Source: Actinotalea endophytica | GTDB taxonomy: Bacteria; Actinomycetota; Actinomycetes; Actinomycetales; Cellulomonadaceae | Assembly: GCF_025717005.1 (NCBI RefSeq) | Contig: NZ_JAOVZU010000004.1 | Coordinates: forward strand, 248,001 to 312,000 | DNA length: 64,000 bases | Direction of reading: 5' to 3' | In this document: positions 1 to 8,254 of the stretch, in pieces | How positions within the stretch are numbered: position 1 is the stretch's first letter | Layout of the letters: every line of letters begins with the position of its first letter | Notes under the pieces: generated by a model | What the model was told of the DNA's origin: nothing | Database searches by the model: none | Seen by the model: the letters and a program-made list of their open reading frames with translations, nothing else | Translations under genes and position numbers: made by a program

Positions 1-162
1 GAGCCGGTGCAGCGCGTCCCGCACGGCTGCCCGGCTCGCGCCGAGCTCCTCGCACAGCTCGGACTCGACCAGGCGTTGCCGAGGCGCGAACTGCCCGCGC
101 AGCACCGCCTCGCGCAGGTCCTCCGAGACGTCGTCCCGACGGGACGCCTGCTCGGTGGTCAT
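1..162 (-). CDS. GntR-family regulator, N-terminal part (runs off left edge)
   Basis: The 54 visible residues read as a GntR winged helix-turn-helix start: an N-terminal helix (residues 11-22), then PRQRLVESELCEELGASRAAVRDALHRL, here best described as the recognition helix around residues 40-54. The arrangement closely matches the divergent regulator at 365-1063, so the two are probably paralogues of the FCD subfamily. The ATG at 162 is the first start in frame. The C-terminal effector domain lies outside the window, so subfamily and ligand cannot be told. It faces the second GntR gene across about 200 bp holding a GntR-type operator. Confidence 0.8.
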   Translation of the reverse strand, partial: MTTEQASRRDDVSEDLREAVLRGQFAPRQRLVESELCEELGASRAAVRDALHRL

Positions 163-250
163 GGCTGCGCTCCGAGCAGGGCCGGACCGAGGAGCTCATC
201 GTCGAGCACACGACGATCGTTGTGCCCTCGGGGAACGACTGTCAATCGTT

Positions 251-261
251 TTGTCCGACAA
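251..261. promoter_or_regulatory. Putative GntR/FCD operator TTGTCCGACAA
   Basis: TTGTCCGACAA is a near-perfect palindrome that fits the T-N-GT-N3-AC-N-A pattern known for FadR/VanR-type GntR regulators. It lies between the two divergent GntR genes. A wider inverted pair, GTCCGAC at 253-259 and GTCGGAC at 278-284, spans the same spot. Which of the two regulators binds is an inference. Confidence 0.55.
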
Positions 262-364
262 TTTTGCCGACGTTTTGGTCGGACGTGGCATCACCGTGGG
301 GATGGAAGCGCCACCGCACCACGGGGTGGCCGCCGGGCCCCTCGCGCAGCGGGATGATGGGCCC

Positions 365-1063
365 ATGGAGCGCCGAGGTGACCCGCGCCCGGACCGCGGC
401 CTGGCCGGGGCGCTCCACGACGCGCTGCTCCGCGGCGAGTACGCCCCCGGCCAGCGACTCGTCGAGGCCGACCTCTGCGACCGGTTCGGAGCCAGCCGCG
501 CCGCCGTGCGGGAGAGCCTGCGGCTGCTCGCGGGCGACGGCCTGGTGGTCCTCGAGCCGCATCGCGGGGCGCGCGTACGGCGCATCACGCTCGACGAGGC
601 GATCGAGATCGCCGAGGTCCGGGTGGCGGTCGAGGTCCTGCTCGCGCGCCGCGCGGCCGAGCACATCACACCGCAGACCGCGACCGAGCTCCGCGACATC
701 GCGACCGGGATCCGCGGCGCGATCGAGGGGTTCGACCCCGTCGCGCACTCGGCGCTCAACGAACGCCTGCACCTGCGGATCGCCGAGATCGCCGACCACG
801 AGACCGCCGCGGCCGTGGTCCGCAAGCTCCGGACCCAGCTGGTCTCCTTCCAGGTCCGGCTGTCGACCCTGTCGGGCCGCGCGCAGACCACCCTGGCCGA
901 GCACGAGCAGATCACCGCAGCGATCGCCGACGGCGACCCGGACGCCGCCGTCGCGGCCATGCGTCGCCACCTCGAGGGTGCGGTCGCCGCGCTGCGGGCC
1001 CTTCGCGCCTCGGACGGGTCCGACGCGGCGGGGCGCGCGGCCCACGTGGCGGGCGCCGGATGA
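365..1063 (+). CDS. GntR-family regulator with FCD domain
   Basis: 232 residues from the ATG at 365, the usual size for the FadR/FCD subfamily. Residues about 10-75 form the winged helix-turn-helix (RLVEADLCDRFGASRAAVR, then the wing LVVLEPHRGARVRRI). The remainder is the all-helical FCD ligand-binding domain with characteristic metal-site context (residues near HSALNERLHLRIAEIADH and LAEHEQITAAI). An in-frame ATG at 302 would add 21 residues without homology to the family, so 365 is preferred, though neither start has a clear Shine-Dalgarno sequence. Its last four bases overlap the aminotransferase start (ATGA), so the two are translated together and the regulator may sense a substrate or product of that enzyme. 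Confidence 0.85.
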   Translation: MERRGDPRPDRGLAGALHDALLRGEYAPGQRLVEADLCDRFGASRAAVRESLRLLAGDGLVVLEPHRGARVRRITLDEAIEIAEVRVAVEVLLARRAAEHITPQTATELRDIATGIRGAIEGFDPVAHSALNERLHLRIAEIADHETAAAVVRKLRTQLVSFQVRLSTLSGRAQTTLAEHEQITAAIADGDPDAAVAAMRRHLEGAVAALRALRASDGSDAAGRAAHVAGAG

Positions 1064-2193
1064 ACGACCGCCGCAGCCTGTTCACCCTGGACAGCACGCT
1101 CACCTACCTGAACCACGCCTCGTTCGGCGTGCCGACCCGTACCGCGCTGCGCCGTGCGGACAGCGAGCGACGGCGCCTCGAACAGGACACCGCGACCCAC
1201 CTCGGAGCCGAGCTCGTCCAGCGGCTCGAGACCCAGGCCGCCCACGTCGCCCGCCGGCTCCGGGTTCCGGCGGGCACGCTCGCGCTCACCACGAGCTCGA
1301 CCGAGGGGAACGCCGCCGTCGCGACCTCGTGGCCGCTGTCACCCGGCGACCACGTGCTGCTCCTCGACCTGGAGTACTCCTCGGTCATCCGCGCCTGGCA
1401 GGTCGCAGCCGAACGCGCCGGCGCGGCCGTGGACGTGGCCCACCTCCCGCCGCCTGTGACGCAGGACGGGGTGCTCGCGGCCGTCTCGACGGCGCACCCG
1501 GCGACCACCGTGGTGGTCCTCAGTGCGATCACGTCCTCCACGGCCGTGCGGATGCCGGTCCGCGACGTCGTCGAGGCGTGCCGCCGCCGCGGCATCGACG
1601 TCGTCCTGGACGCGGCGCACGTCGTCGGCCACGTGCCGCTCGACCTGTCGGCTCTCGGCGTCACCGCGGCCTTCGGCTCGTTGCACAAGTGGCTCCCGGT
1701 GCCCCGACCGGTCGGCTTCCTGTGGTTGGCCGACAGGCTGACCGACGTGGTGCGCCCGGCTGCGGTGTCGCTCACCTGGGACGCGACGTCGCTGGTCGAG
1801 AGGTTCAGCTGGCGTGGCACGTGGGACCCGGCGCCTGCCCTCGGCCTGGTCCACGCCTTCGCCGAGCACGACGAGTGGCGCCTGGCCGGCGACCTCGACT
1901 CCGCCGTGGACGTCGCCGACACGCTCGCGACGGGGCTGGTGGACGCCGGGCTGCGCCCGACCGCGGACGGCGCCCTGGTCCCGCCCCGGCTGCGCGGGTT
2001 CGTCGTGGACGGGGTGCCCCTGCAGGGCCTGCGCACGGCGCTGGCGGAGCACCGCGTCCGCGCCTGGACCGGCGCGACGCCGGACGGGACTCCGGACGGC
2101 GCGACCCTCCTGCGGGTCGCGACCCACGTCTACAACGACGCCGCCGACCTCGGCCCGCTGACCGGCGCCCTCACGGCCGCCCGGGACGCCTGA
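1060..2193 (+). CDS. PLP-dependent class V aminotransferase / isopenicillin N epimerase-like
   Basis: 377 residues with the class V fold-type I layout. An N-terminal YLNHASFG is the typical opening of this group, TTSSTEGNAAV is the phosphate-binding stretch, VVLDAAHVVGH holds the PLP-nitrogen Asp184 and ring-stacking His187, and GSLHKWLP holds the Schiff-base lysine Lys210. The family covers aminotransferases, cysteine desulfurases, kynureninases and epimerases, and the sequence alone does not choose among them. It overlaps the upstream FCD regulator by 4 bp, so it is probably the regulated enzyme. The gene ends six bases before the convergent BI-1 gene. Confidence 0.85.
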   Translation: MNDRRSLFTLDSTLTYLNHASFGVPTRTALRRADSERRRLEQDTATHLGAELVQRLETQAAHVARRLRVPAGTLALTTSSTEGNAAVATSWPLSPGDHVLLLDLEYSSVIRAWQVAAERAGAAVDVAHLPPPVTQDGVLAAVSTAHPATTVVVLSAITSSTAVRMPVRDVVEACRRRGIDVVLDAAHVVGHVPLDLSALGVTAAFGSLHKWLPVPRPVGFLWLADRLTDVVRPAAVSLTWDATSLVERFSWRGTWDPAPALGLVHAFAEHDEWRLAGDLDSAVDVADTLATGLVDAGLRPTADGALVPPRLRGFVVDGVPLQGLRTALAEHRVRAWTGATPDGTPDGATLLRVATHVYNDAADLGPLTGALTAARDA

Positions 2194-2199
2194 CCGCGT

Positions 2200-2952
2200 T
2201 CAGCCGTTGCGCGCGGCGGCGACGCGGGCGAGCAGCCGGAGCACCTCGAGGTAGATCCACACGATGCTGGACACGATGCCGAACGCCGCGTACCACTCGG
2301 CGGCCTTCGGGACACCCGCCTTCACACCCTGCTCGACGTACGTGAGGTCGACCAGCAGCGTCGAGGCCGCGATGCCGAGGATCACCAGGCTGACGACGAT
2401 GGCGGTCGGCGAGTAGCCGTAGAGGAAGGTCAGGTTGACGCCGAACAGCGAGAGCAGCCAGCCGGTGAGGTACAGCAGGCTGACCCCGAGGACCAGGACG
2501 GCGATGATCTGGGCGCCGCGCGGCGTGACCCGGAACCCCGCGACCGAGAACAGCAGGAGCACGCCGAGGCACACGGCGAGCGTGCCGAGCAGGGCCAGGC
2601 CGACGATGCCCTCGAAGACCTCCTCGTAGAACCGCGAGATCGCGCCGATCCACAGTCCGTTGAGGACGGCGTAGAGCAGTCCGGCCGCCAGGGCCAGCCG
2701 CGGGTTCTGCACTGCGGCGACGGTCAGCCCGATCAGCACGATGAAGCCGACCAGGTAGACCAGGCCCGAACCCTGACCCGCGACGACGCTCGCGTTGGCC
2801 CAGCCGATCGCGGCCAGCGCCGCGGTCACGGCGAGGAAGAACACCGCCTTGACCGCCACCCCGCCGTACGACATGGTGCGCTGCGCCGGCCGGAAGGCGG
2901 TGCTGACCTCCGACGACGTCCAGGTGCGCTCGTTCAGCATCTCCCGAGACAT
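2200..2952 (-). CDS. Bax inhibitor-1/YccA family integral membrane protein
   Basis: 250 residues with about seven hydrophobic helices after a polar N-terminus of about 30 residues that includes SSEVSTAF. The order of helices, the short loops and the RFYEEVFEGIVGLALLGT and ASTLLVDLTYVEQGV segments match the actinobacterial Bax-inhibitor-1/YccA family (related to TMBIM proteins, thought to affect ion or membrane homeostasis). The start at 2952 is chosen because CCAGGAGGT lies 6-7 bases upstream. A longer in-frame reading to 3117 is not needed. There is no functional link to the neighbouring sugar genes. Confidence 0.88.
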   Translation of the reverse strand: MSREMLNERTWTSSEVSTAFRPAQRTMSYGGVAVKAVFFLAVTAALAAIGWANASVVAGQGSGLVYLVGFIVLIGLTVAAVQNPRLALAAGLLYAVLNGLWIGAISRFYEEVFEGIVGLALLGTLAVCLGVLLLFSVAGFRVTPRGAQIIAVLVLGVSLLYLTGWLLSLFGVNLTFLYGYSPTAIVVSLVILGIAASTLLVDLTYVEQGVKAGVPKAAEWYAAFGIVSSIVWIYLEVLRLLARVAAARNG

Positions 2953-3001
2953 GGCGTGACCTCCTGGGGCTCGAGGGCAGGCTAGCGCGGGTACACTTGC
3001 C

Positions 3002-3013
3002 TGAATCGTTTCA
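3002..3013. promoter_or_regulatory. LacI-type operator before the rhamnosidase
   Basis: TGAATCGTTTCA is a CG-centred palindrome (TGAA-N-CG-N-TTCA) of the kind bound by LacI-family repressors. It ends 36 bp before the GH78 start. Its half-sites differ from every other operator in this window, so its repressor is probably encoded elsewhere. Confidence 0.6.
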
Positions 3014-3049
3014 TGCCGTGCCGACGGCGCCTCGACGGAAGATGGACCC

Positions 3050-5656
3050 GTGACGTTCGACGTACCTGCCCCGATCCTGAGGGTCGAGCACCACGCACCC
3101 CCGTCCGCGCTCGGCACCGGCGAGGCACGGCCACGGCTCTCCTGGCAGATCGCCCGCGCGCCCGGCTCCTACCGGCAGGCTGCGTACGAGGTCTCCTGGC
3201 GCACGACCGCACCGGACGGCACCACCACCGAGGAGTCCTCGAGCGTGACCGCCTCCGCCGACCAGGTGCTCGTCCCCTGGCCCGGCGCGCCGCTCGCACC
3301 GCGCCACCGCGCCGAGGTGCGGGCCCGCACCCAGGACGCCGCGACCGGGCTGTGGGGTCCGTGGAGCGAGCCCGTCGTGGTCGAGCGCGGGCTCGGGCCG
3401 GACGACTGGCGCGCCGAGCTCGTCGGGCCCGGCTACCCCGAGGGGCCGGAGGACGACCGCCGCGCCCCGCTGGTCCGCGGCCGGTTCACCGTGCCGACCG
3501 GGTCCGTCGCCGCGGCCCGCCTGCACGTCACGGCCCACGGCCTCGTCGAGGTCGAGCTGAACGGCACCCGGGTCGGGCAGGACGAGCTCCACCCCGGCTG
3601 GACCCCGTACGCCGAGCGGCTGCGGGTCCGCACGTACGACGTCACCGGCCAGGTCCGGCCCGGCGAGAACGCGATCGGCGCGTGGCTGGCCGACGGCTGG
3701 TTCCGCGGCCGGTTCGGCTTCGAGGGCGGGACCACCGACATCTACGGCGACCACGTCGGCGTGCTCGCCCAGCTCGAGATCACGCTGGACGACGGGAGCA
3801 CCGTCACGATCGGCTCGGACGCCACGTGGCGCAGCGCGCCCGGCCCACTGACCAGGGCCAGCCTGTACGACGGCGAGCGCATCGACCTCCGGCTGCTGCC
3901 CGCAGGCTGGTCCGAGCCCGGCTTCGACGACTCGGCGTGGGCTCCGGTGGCGGTCCTCCCCCTCGACCGGGCGGTCCTCGCCGCACCGGACGCTCCCCCG
4001 GTGCGTTGCACCGAGGTGCTCGAGCCGGTCGAGGTCACCGCGGTCGACGGCGGCTGGCTGCTCGACTACGGGCAGAACCACTCCGGCCGGCCCCGCGTGC
4101 GCCTGCCCGAGGCACCGGCCGGAACCCACGTCACGATCCAGCACGCCGAGGTGCTCCAGGACGGTCGGGTCTACCGTCGGCCGCTGCGGCAGGCTGCGGC
4201 CACCGACGAGATCATCACGGACGGTCGCGCCGTCGAGTGGGAGCCCAGGTTCACGGTGCACGGCTACCGCTACGCGTTCGTCACCGGGTGGCCCGGCACC
4301 GAGCCGCCCGCCCCGGGGGCCGTGGTGTCCCGGGTGCTGCACTCGGACATGGCGCGCACCGGCTGGTTCTCCTCCGACCGGGCGGACCTCGACCGGCTGC
4401 ACGAGAACGTGGTGTGGGGCCTCCGCTCGAACTTCGTCGACATCCCGACCGACTGCCCGCAACGCGACGAGCGGCTCGGCTGGACCGGCGACATCCAGCT
4501 GTTCGCCCCGACCGCCGCCTTCCTCTACGACGTGCACGGCGTGCTGTCGGACTGGCTGCGGTCGGTGAGCATCGAGCAGCAGCGCTACGGCGGGACGGTC
4601 CCGGTCTACGTGCCGTGGGTGCCGGGCGGCCAGTGGTGGCGCCCCGACATGGACGTGGCCGCCTGGGGCGACGCGGCCACGGTCGTGCCCGAGGCCCTGT
4701 TCCGCGCGTTCGACGACCGCGACCTGCTGGTGCGTCAGTACGAGTCGGCCCGGACCTGGGTCGACAAGGTCGCCGGGCTCGCCGGACCGAGCCGGCTGTG
4801 GGACCAGCAGCTCCAGCTCGGCGACTGGCTCGACCCGGCCGCGCCGCCGGACCGGCCGATGCAGGCGATGACCGATCCGCACCTGGTCTCGACCGCGTAC
4901 TTCGCCCGGTCGGCGGACGCCCTCGCCGGCATCGCGGCCGCGCTCGGCCGCGACGACGACGCCGCGCACTACGCCGGGCTCGCGGCCGAGGTCCGCGCCG
5001 CGTTCGTCGGGCGCTACGTCGGCACCGGCGACCCGATGCACGACACGGTCTGCGCGCACGCGGTCGCGATCGCCTTCGACCTGCTGCCGGACGCCGAGCG
5101 CGACCGGGCCGGCGACCGGCTCGACGAGCTGGTCCGGGCCCGCGGCTGCACGGTGTCGACCGGGTTCGTCGGCACACCCGTGGTCACCGACGCCCTGACC
5201 GCGACCGGGCACCTCGACACCGCGTACCGCCTGCTGCTCAGCCACGACGACCCGTCCTGGCTCGCCACGGTCGACCGCGGCGCCACCACGATCTGGGAAC
5301 GCTGGGACTCGATGCTCGCCGACGGGACCGTGAACCCCGGGGACATGACGTCGTTCAACCACTACGCACTCGGGTCGGTGATGGACTGGGTGCACCGCAC
5401 GGTCGGCGGCCTGGCGCCGGCCGCACCCGGCTACCGCGAGCTGCTGGTCGCACCACGGCCCGCCGAGGGCATCACCCGGGCGCGCGTGCGGCACCTGACC
5501 CCCTACGGCGAGGCCGCGGTCGCCTGGGAGCTGCGCGACGGCGAGCTCGTCGTGTCGTTCACCGTGCCGGTCGGGACCACGGCCGTCGTCGACCTGCCCG
5601 GCCAGGAGCCGTTCCGGGTGGGCCACGGCGACCACGAGGCGACCGTCCCGGCCTGA
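3050..5656 (+). CDS. Alpha-L-rhamnosidase, GH78
   Basis: 868 residues, a normal length for bacterial GH78. The N-terminal 330 or so residues are beta-sandwich domains (PRLSWQIA opening, then the conserved LNGTRVGQDELHPGWT region). The catalytic (alpha/alpha)6 barrel follows, with the diagnostic DCPQRDERLGWTGD motif (Asp468, Glu474, Asp481) and the C-terminal TTIWERWDS and SFNHYALGSVMDWV segments. No signal peptide is visible, so it probably acts in the cytoplasm on imported rhamnosides such as rhamnogalacturonan or flavonoid fragments. GTG at 3050 gives the family-typical N-terminus. A LacI-type operator lies just upstream. It converges with the AraC-GH39 gene over a hairpin. Confidence 0.93.
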   Translation: MTFDVPAPILRVEHHAPPSALGTGEARPRLSWQIARAPGSYRQAAYEVSWRTTAPDGTTTEESSSVTASADQVLVPWPGAPLAPRHRAEVRARTQDAATGLWGPWSEPVVVERGLGPDDWRAELVGPGYPEGPEDDRRAPLVRGRFTVPTGSVAAARLHVTAHGLVEVELNGTRVGQDELHPGWTPYAERLRVRTYDVTGQVRPGENAIGAWLADGWFRGRFGFEGGTTDIYGDHVGVLAQLEITLDDGSTVTIGSDATWRSAPGPLTRASLYDGERIDLRLLPAGWSEPGFDDSAWAPVAVLPLDRAVLAAPDAPPVRCTEVLEPVEVTAVDGGWLLDYGQNHSGRPRVRLPEAPAGTHVTIQHAEVLQDGRVYRRPLRQAAATDEIITDGRAVEWEPRFTVHGYRYAFVTGWPGTEPPAPGAVVSRVLHSDMARTGWFSSDRADLDRLHENVVWGLRSNFVDIPTDCPQRDERLGWTGDIQLFAPTAAFLYDVHGVLSDWLRSVSIEQQRYGGTVPVYVPWVPGGQWWRPDMDVAAWGDAATVVPEALFRAFDDRDLLVRQYESARTWVDKVAGLAGPSRLWDQQLQLGDWLDPAAPPDRPMQAMTDPHLVSTAYFARSADALAGIAAALGRDDDAAHYAGLAAEVRAAFVGRYVGTGDPMHDTVCAHAVAIAFDLLPDAERDRAGDRLDELVRARGCTVSTGFVGTPVVTDALTATGHLDTAYRLLLSHDDPSWLATVDRGATTIWERWDSMLADGTVNPGDMTSFNHYALGSVMDWVHRTVGGLAPAAPGYRELLVAPRPAEGITRARVRHLTPYGEAAVAWELRDGELVVSFTVPVGTTAVVDLPGQEPFRVGHGDHEATVPA

Positions 5657-5669
5657 GCGCAGGCGCAGG

Positions 5670-5704
5670 GCGGCGGCCGGCCCGCGCGACGACCAGGCCG
5701 CCGC
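5670..5704. terminator. Hairpin between convergent GH78 and AraC-GH39 genes
   Basis: GCGGCGGCC at 5670-5678 pairs perfectly with GGCCGCCGC at 5696-5704 around a 17-base loop. No T-tract follows on either side. The position, 13 bases after one stop and 9 bases before the other, suggests a bidirectional terminator of the T-less actinobacterial kind. Confidence 0.5.
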
Positions 5705-5713
5705 GCCCGCGAC

Positions 5714-8206
5714 CTACCGCGAGTGCGCGCCGGTCGGCACGATCTCGACGAACCGCACCTCGAGCGGCTCGAGCACCGCCGACACGGTCAGGGCGTCGCC
5801 GTCCACGACCGTGTCGTTCACGATCATCTGCGGGACGGCGACCTGCCGGATGTACTCCACGCACTCCGGGTCGATCGTCGGTGCCCCCATCTGCAGCCAG
5901 GTGTCGAACGCCGAGCCGTGCTCGGCGTTGATGACCCGTTCGCGCAGGCGGTAGGCACCCGGCTCGAGCCCGGTGAGCTCGATCGAGACGTCCATCCGAC
6001 CGACCTCGGAGAACGGTGCGTAGCGCTCGAGGTAGGTCATGTCGTACCGCTCGCCGGAGGCGAACAGGTGGCTGAAGTGCTCGTAGTTGTAGAGCACGAC
6101 CTGCATCGCCGACCCCCGCGCGGTGACCACGTAGCCGTCACCGCGCGAGACGAGCCGGTCACCGAGCCGCGAGAGACCCTCGAGCACGTGGTAGTGCGGC
6201 TTCTTCACGCCGTTGTAGGTGAGCAGCCCGAGCCCGCCGTGGAACATGTCCGCGCTCGGCTGGAGCTCCTCGAGCAGGTCGGTGAGCGTCCAGTACGTGA
6301 AGGCGTCGAGCTCGTCGTAGTTCTCCAGGAGGTTCTTGGCGAGGTAGCAGCTCTTGAAGGTCGTGTCGTTCAGCAGGTCGCGGTGCGAGACCGTGAGGTT
6401 CCACTCGGTGAGGTAGACCGGCACCTTCAGCCCGAGGTCGCGGAGCAGCAGCGTGAGCTGGCCGATCGTCTTGCCGAACGCGTCCTGGTCGCGGTTCAGT
6501 CGCGTCGAGCTCGGGTGCCCGGGCGTGTGCTCGTCGAGCGTCGACCCACTGAAGTCGTTGTCGTAGAAGTGCACGGCCAGGAAGTCGGGCGAGCACCCGC
6601 GCCGACGCACGTCGTCGAGGAACCCGACGAGCCACTCCTTGCCCTGGGTGTAGGAGACCAGCATCGCCGGGCTGCCGAACTGCAGCGACTCCCCGAACCC
6701 CTTCACCGCGCGGTAGGTGGCCTCGTAGAACTCGTAGAACTCCGCGTCGTCCTCCCAGCCGAACAGGGTCGGGCCGGTGTCGGGCTCGTTCCAGACCGTG
6801 AAGAGCCAGGTCCCGACCTCACGCGCCGAGTACCGGTCGATCGCGTGCCGCATGAACGCCTCGACCAGGTCGACCCACCGCTCGGTGCTGCGCGGCGGGC
6901 TGACGTTGAACGGCGCGGAGTACACCGTCCGGTCCGGCACGGAGGCGAGATCCTGCGGCGTGAAGGAGAGCTGGACGAACGGCTTGAGCCCGATCGACAG
7001 GAGGAAGTCCAGGACCTTGTCGACCAGGACGAACGAGTACACCGGGGCGCCGTCGGCGTCCTCGCGGTAGACGTGCATGTCGTCCGCGAACAGGCCGTGG
7101 AACTTCACGTACTCGAACCCGACGTCGCTCTGCCACTGCCGCAGCCAGTCCCGGACCTCCTCGAAGAGCAGCTCCTTCGCGCGCCCGACCGCGGTCATCT
7201 TGCGGTAGCTGTGCCGCAGCGGCCTGCCCGGCGCGGACACGTCGACGCCGTCGACGGCGACCACCTTGGTGGGCGGCTCGACCTCGGCGCGGCGCTCGAC
7301 GGTCGGCTCGGCCGGCAGGTACTGCGCGAGGATCCGCAGCGGCGTGTCCGGCGCGGCCCCGAGCGTCGTCGGCGGGCGAGACTCGCTCGGCTCGGCGGCG
7401 ACGTGGTCCCGGCGGTACTGGCTCGGCAGGACGCCGTACCGGTCCTTGACCTGTTTGACGAATGCCCGCGGGTCGCGGAAGCCGTTCCGCTTGGCGACCA
7501 CCTCGATGCTCTCGTCGGTCGTGACCAGGTCGTCCACCGCGCGGTCGAGCCGCAGCTGGGTGTAGTACGCCGAGAACGTGGTGCCGACGTGCTCCTTGAA
7601 GAACGCCGACAGGTACGGGGCCGAGAGGTGCTCGTGCGCGGCGACCTGGTTGAGCGAGAGCCCCTCGGCGTAGTGCTCGTCGATGTACCGCAGCAGGCCC
7701 CGCAGCCGTGCGCGGTGCTTGTCCGAGGTGGTCTGCTGGCCCGGGCGCGCGACGAACCGGTGCATCAGCTCGTCGAGCAGCGCGTACAGCAAGGCGGTCG
7801 TCTGGAAGCGTCGCTGCTCGTCCTCGGTGCTGTTGACCTTGATGATCGTCGCGAGCAGGTGGACCAGCGGGCGGAACGCGGCCCGGCCCTGGACCGCGGT
7901 GGAGTTGGCCCGGAACTGCACGTCGTCCAGCGACGGTGCGAGGCGGTGCACGTCCACGCGCAGCACGATCAGCTGGCACCGCGCACCGGCCTCGACCTCG
8001 AGCAGGCTGTGGGGGTTGACCCACAGCACGTCCTCGACCCCGAGGGCGACCTCTTCGTCGTCGACGACGAGCAGCGCCTGACCGTGGACCACGAAGACGA
8101 GCTGTGCCTCGTCACGCCGCGACGGGCCGGCCCCGTCGGTCTCGACCATGAGAACCCGAGCCGGGACCGACCGGGACAGCTTCACCAGCTCGGACTCGGT
8201 GTGCAT
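5714..8206 (-). CDS. AraC-type regulator fused to a GH39 glycoside hydrolase
   Basis: 830 residues with three parts. Residues 1-110 are a cupin-like sensor (LVFVVHGQALLVVDDEEVAL). Residues about 165-268 are a complete AraC double helix-turn-helix (LSLNQVAAHEHLSAPYLSAFFKEHVG, then IEVVAKRNGFRDPRAFVKQVKDRYG). After a proline-rich linker, residues about 335-830 are a GH39 beta-xylosidase-like domain. Its acid/base is Glu474 in VWNEPD and its nucleophile Glu601 in YLTEWN, so catalysis looks intact. GH39 members are mostly beta-xylosidases or alpha-L-iduronidases. No signal peptide is seen. One protein could therefore bind sugar, hydrolyse it and regulate transcription. The start at 8206 has GGAG directly against the ATG, which is tight. 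It lies 48 bp after pgmB on the same strand and may be the last gene of that operon. Confidence 0.9.
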   Translation of the reverse strand: MHTESELVKLSRSVPARVLMVETDGAGPSRRDEAQLVFVVHGQALLVVDDEEVALGVEDVLWVNPHSLLEVEAGARCQLIVLRVDVHRLAPSLDDVQFRANSTAVQGRAAFRPLVHLLATIIKVNSTEDEQRRFQTTALLYALLDELMHRFVARPGQQTTSDKHRARLRGLLRYIDEHYAEGLSLNQVAAHEHLSAPYLSAFFKEHVGTTFSAYYTQLRLDRAVDDLVTTDESIEVVAKRNGFRDPRAFVKQVKDRYGVLPSQYRRDHVAAEPSESRPPTTLGAAPDTPLRILAQYLPAEPTVERRAEVEPPTKVVAVDGVDVSAPGRPLRHSYRKMTAVGRAKELLFEEVRDWLRQWQSDVGFEYVKFHGLFADDMHVYREDADGAPVYSFVLVDKVLDFLLSIGLKPFVQLSFTPQDLASVPDRTVYSAPFNVSPPRSTERWVDLVEAFMRHAIDRYSAREVGTWLFTVWNEPDTGPTLFGWEDDAEFYEFYEATYRAVKGFGESLQFGSPAMLVSYTQGKEWLVGFLDDVRRRGCSPDFLAVHFYDNDFSGSTLDEHTPGHPSSTRLNRDQDAFGKTIGQLTLLLRDLGLKVPVYLTEWNLTVSHRDLLNDTTFKSCYLAKNLLENYDELDAFTYWTLTDLLEELQPSADMFHGGLGLLTYNGVKKPHYHVLEGLSRLGDRLVSRGDGYVVTARGSAMQVVLYNYEHFSHLFASGERYDMTYLERYAPFSEVGRMDVSIELTGLEPGAYRLRERVINAEHGSAFDTWLQMGAPTIDPECVEYIRQVAVPQMIVNDTVVDGDALTVSAVLEPLEVRFVEIVPTGAHSR

Positions 8207-8254
8207 CTCCGGGATTATCCCGCACGGGCGCAGGCCAGGCGGCCCGCTCCGGGC

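Noticed and set aside
302-364. Alternative ATG start of the GntR gene at 302
   Set aside because: The extra 21 residues lie outside the family fold, and the frame from 365 gives the standard length.
3011-5635. Long open frames opposite GH78, AraC-GH39 (5723-8416) and GH53 (54580-59451)
   Set aside because: They mirror real genes, are rich in Arg/Gly/Pro/Val/Asp repeats, and show no recognisable domains. Open antisense frames are expected at this GC content.
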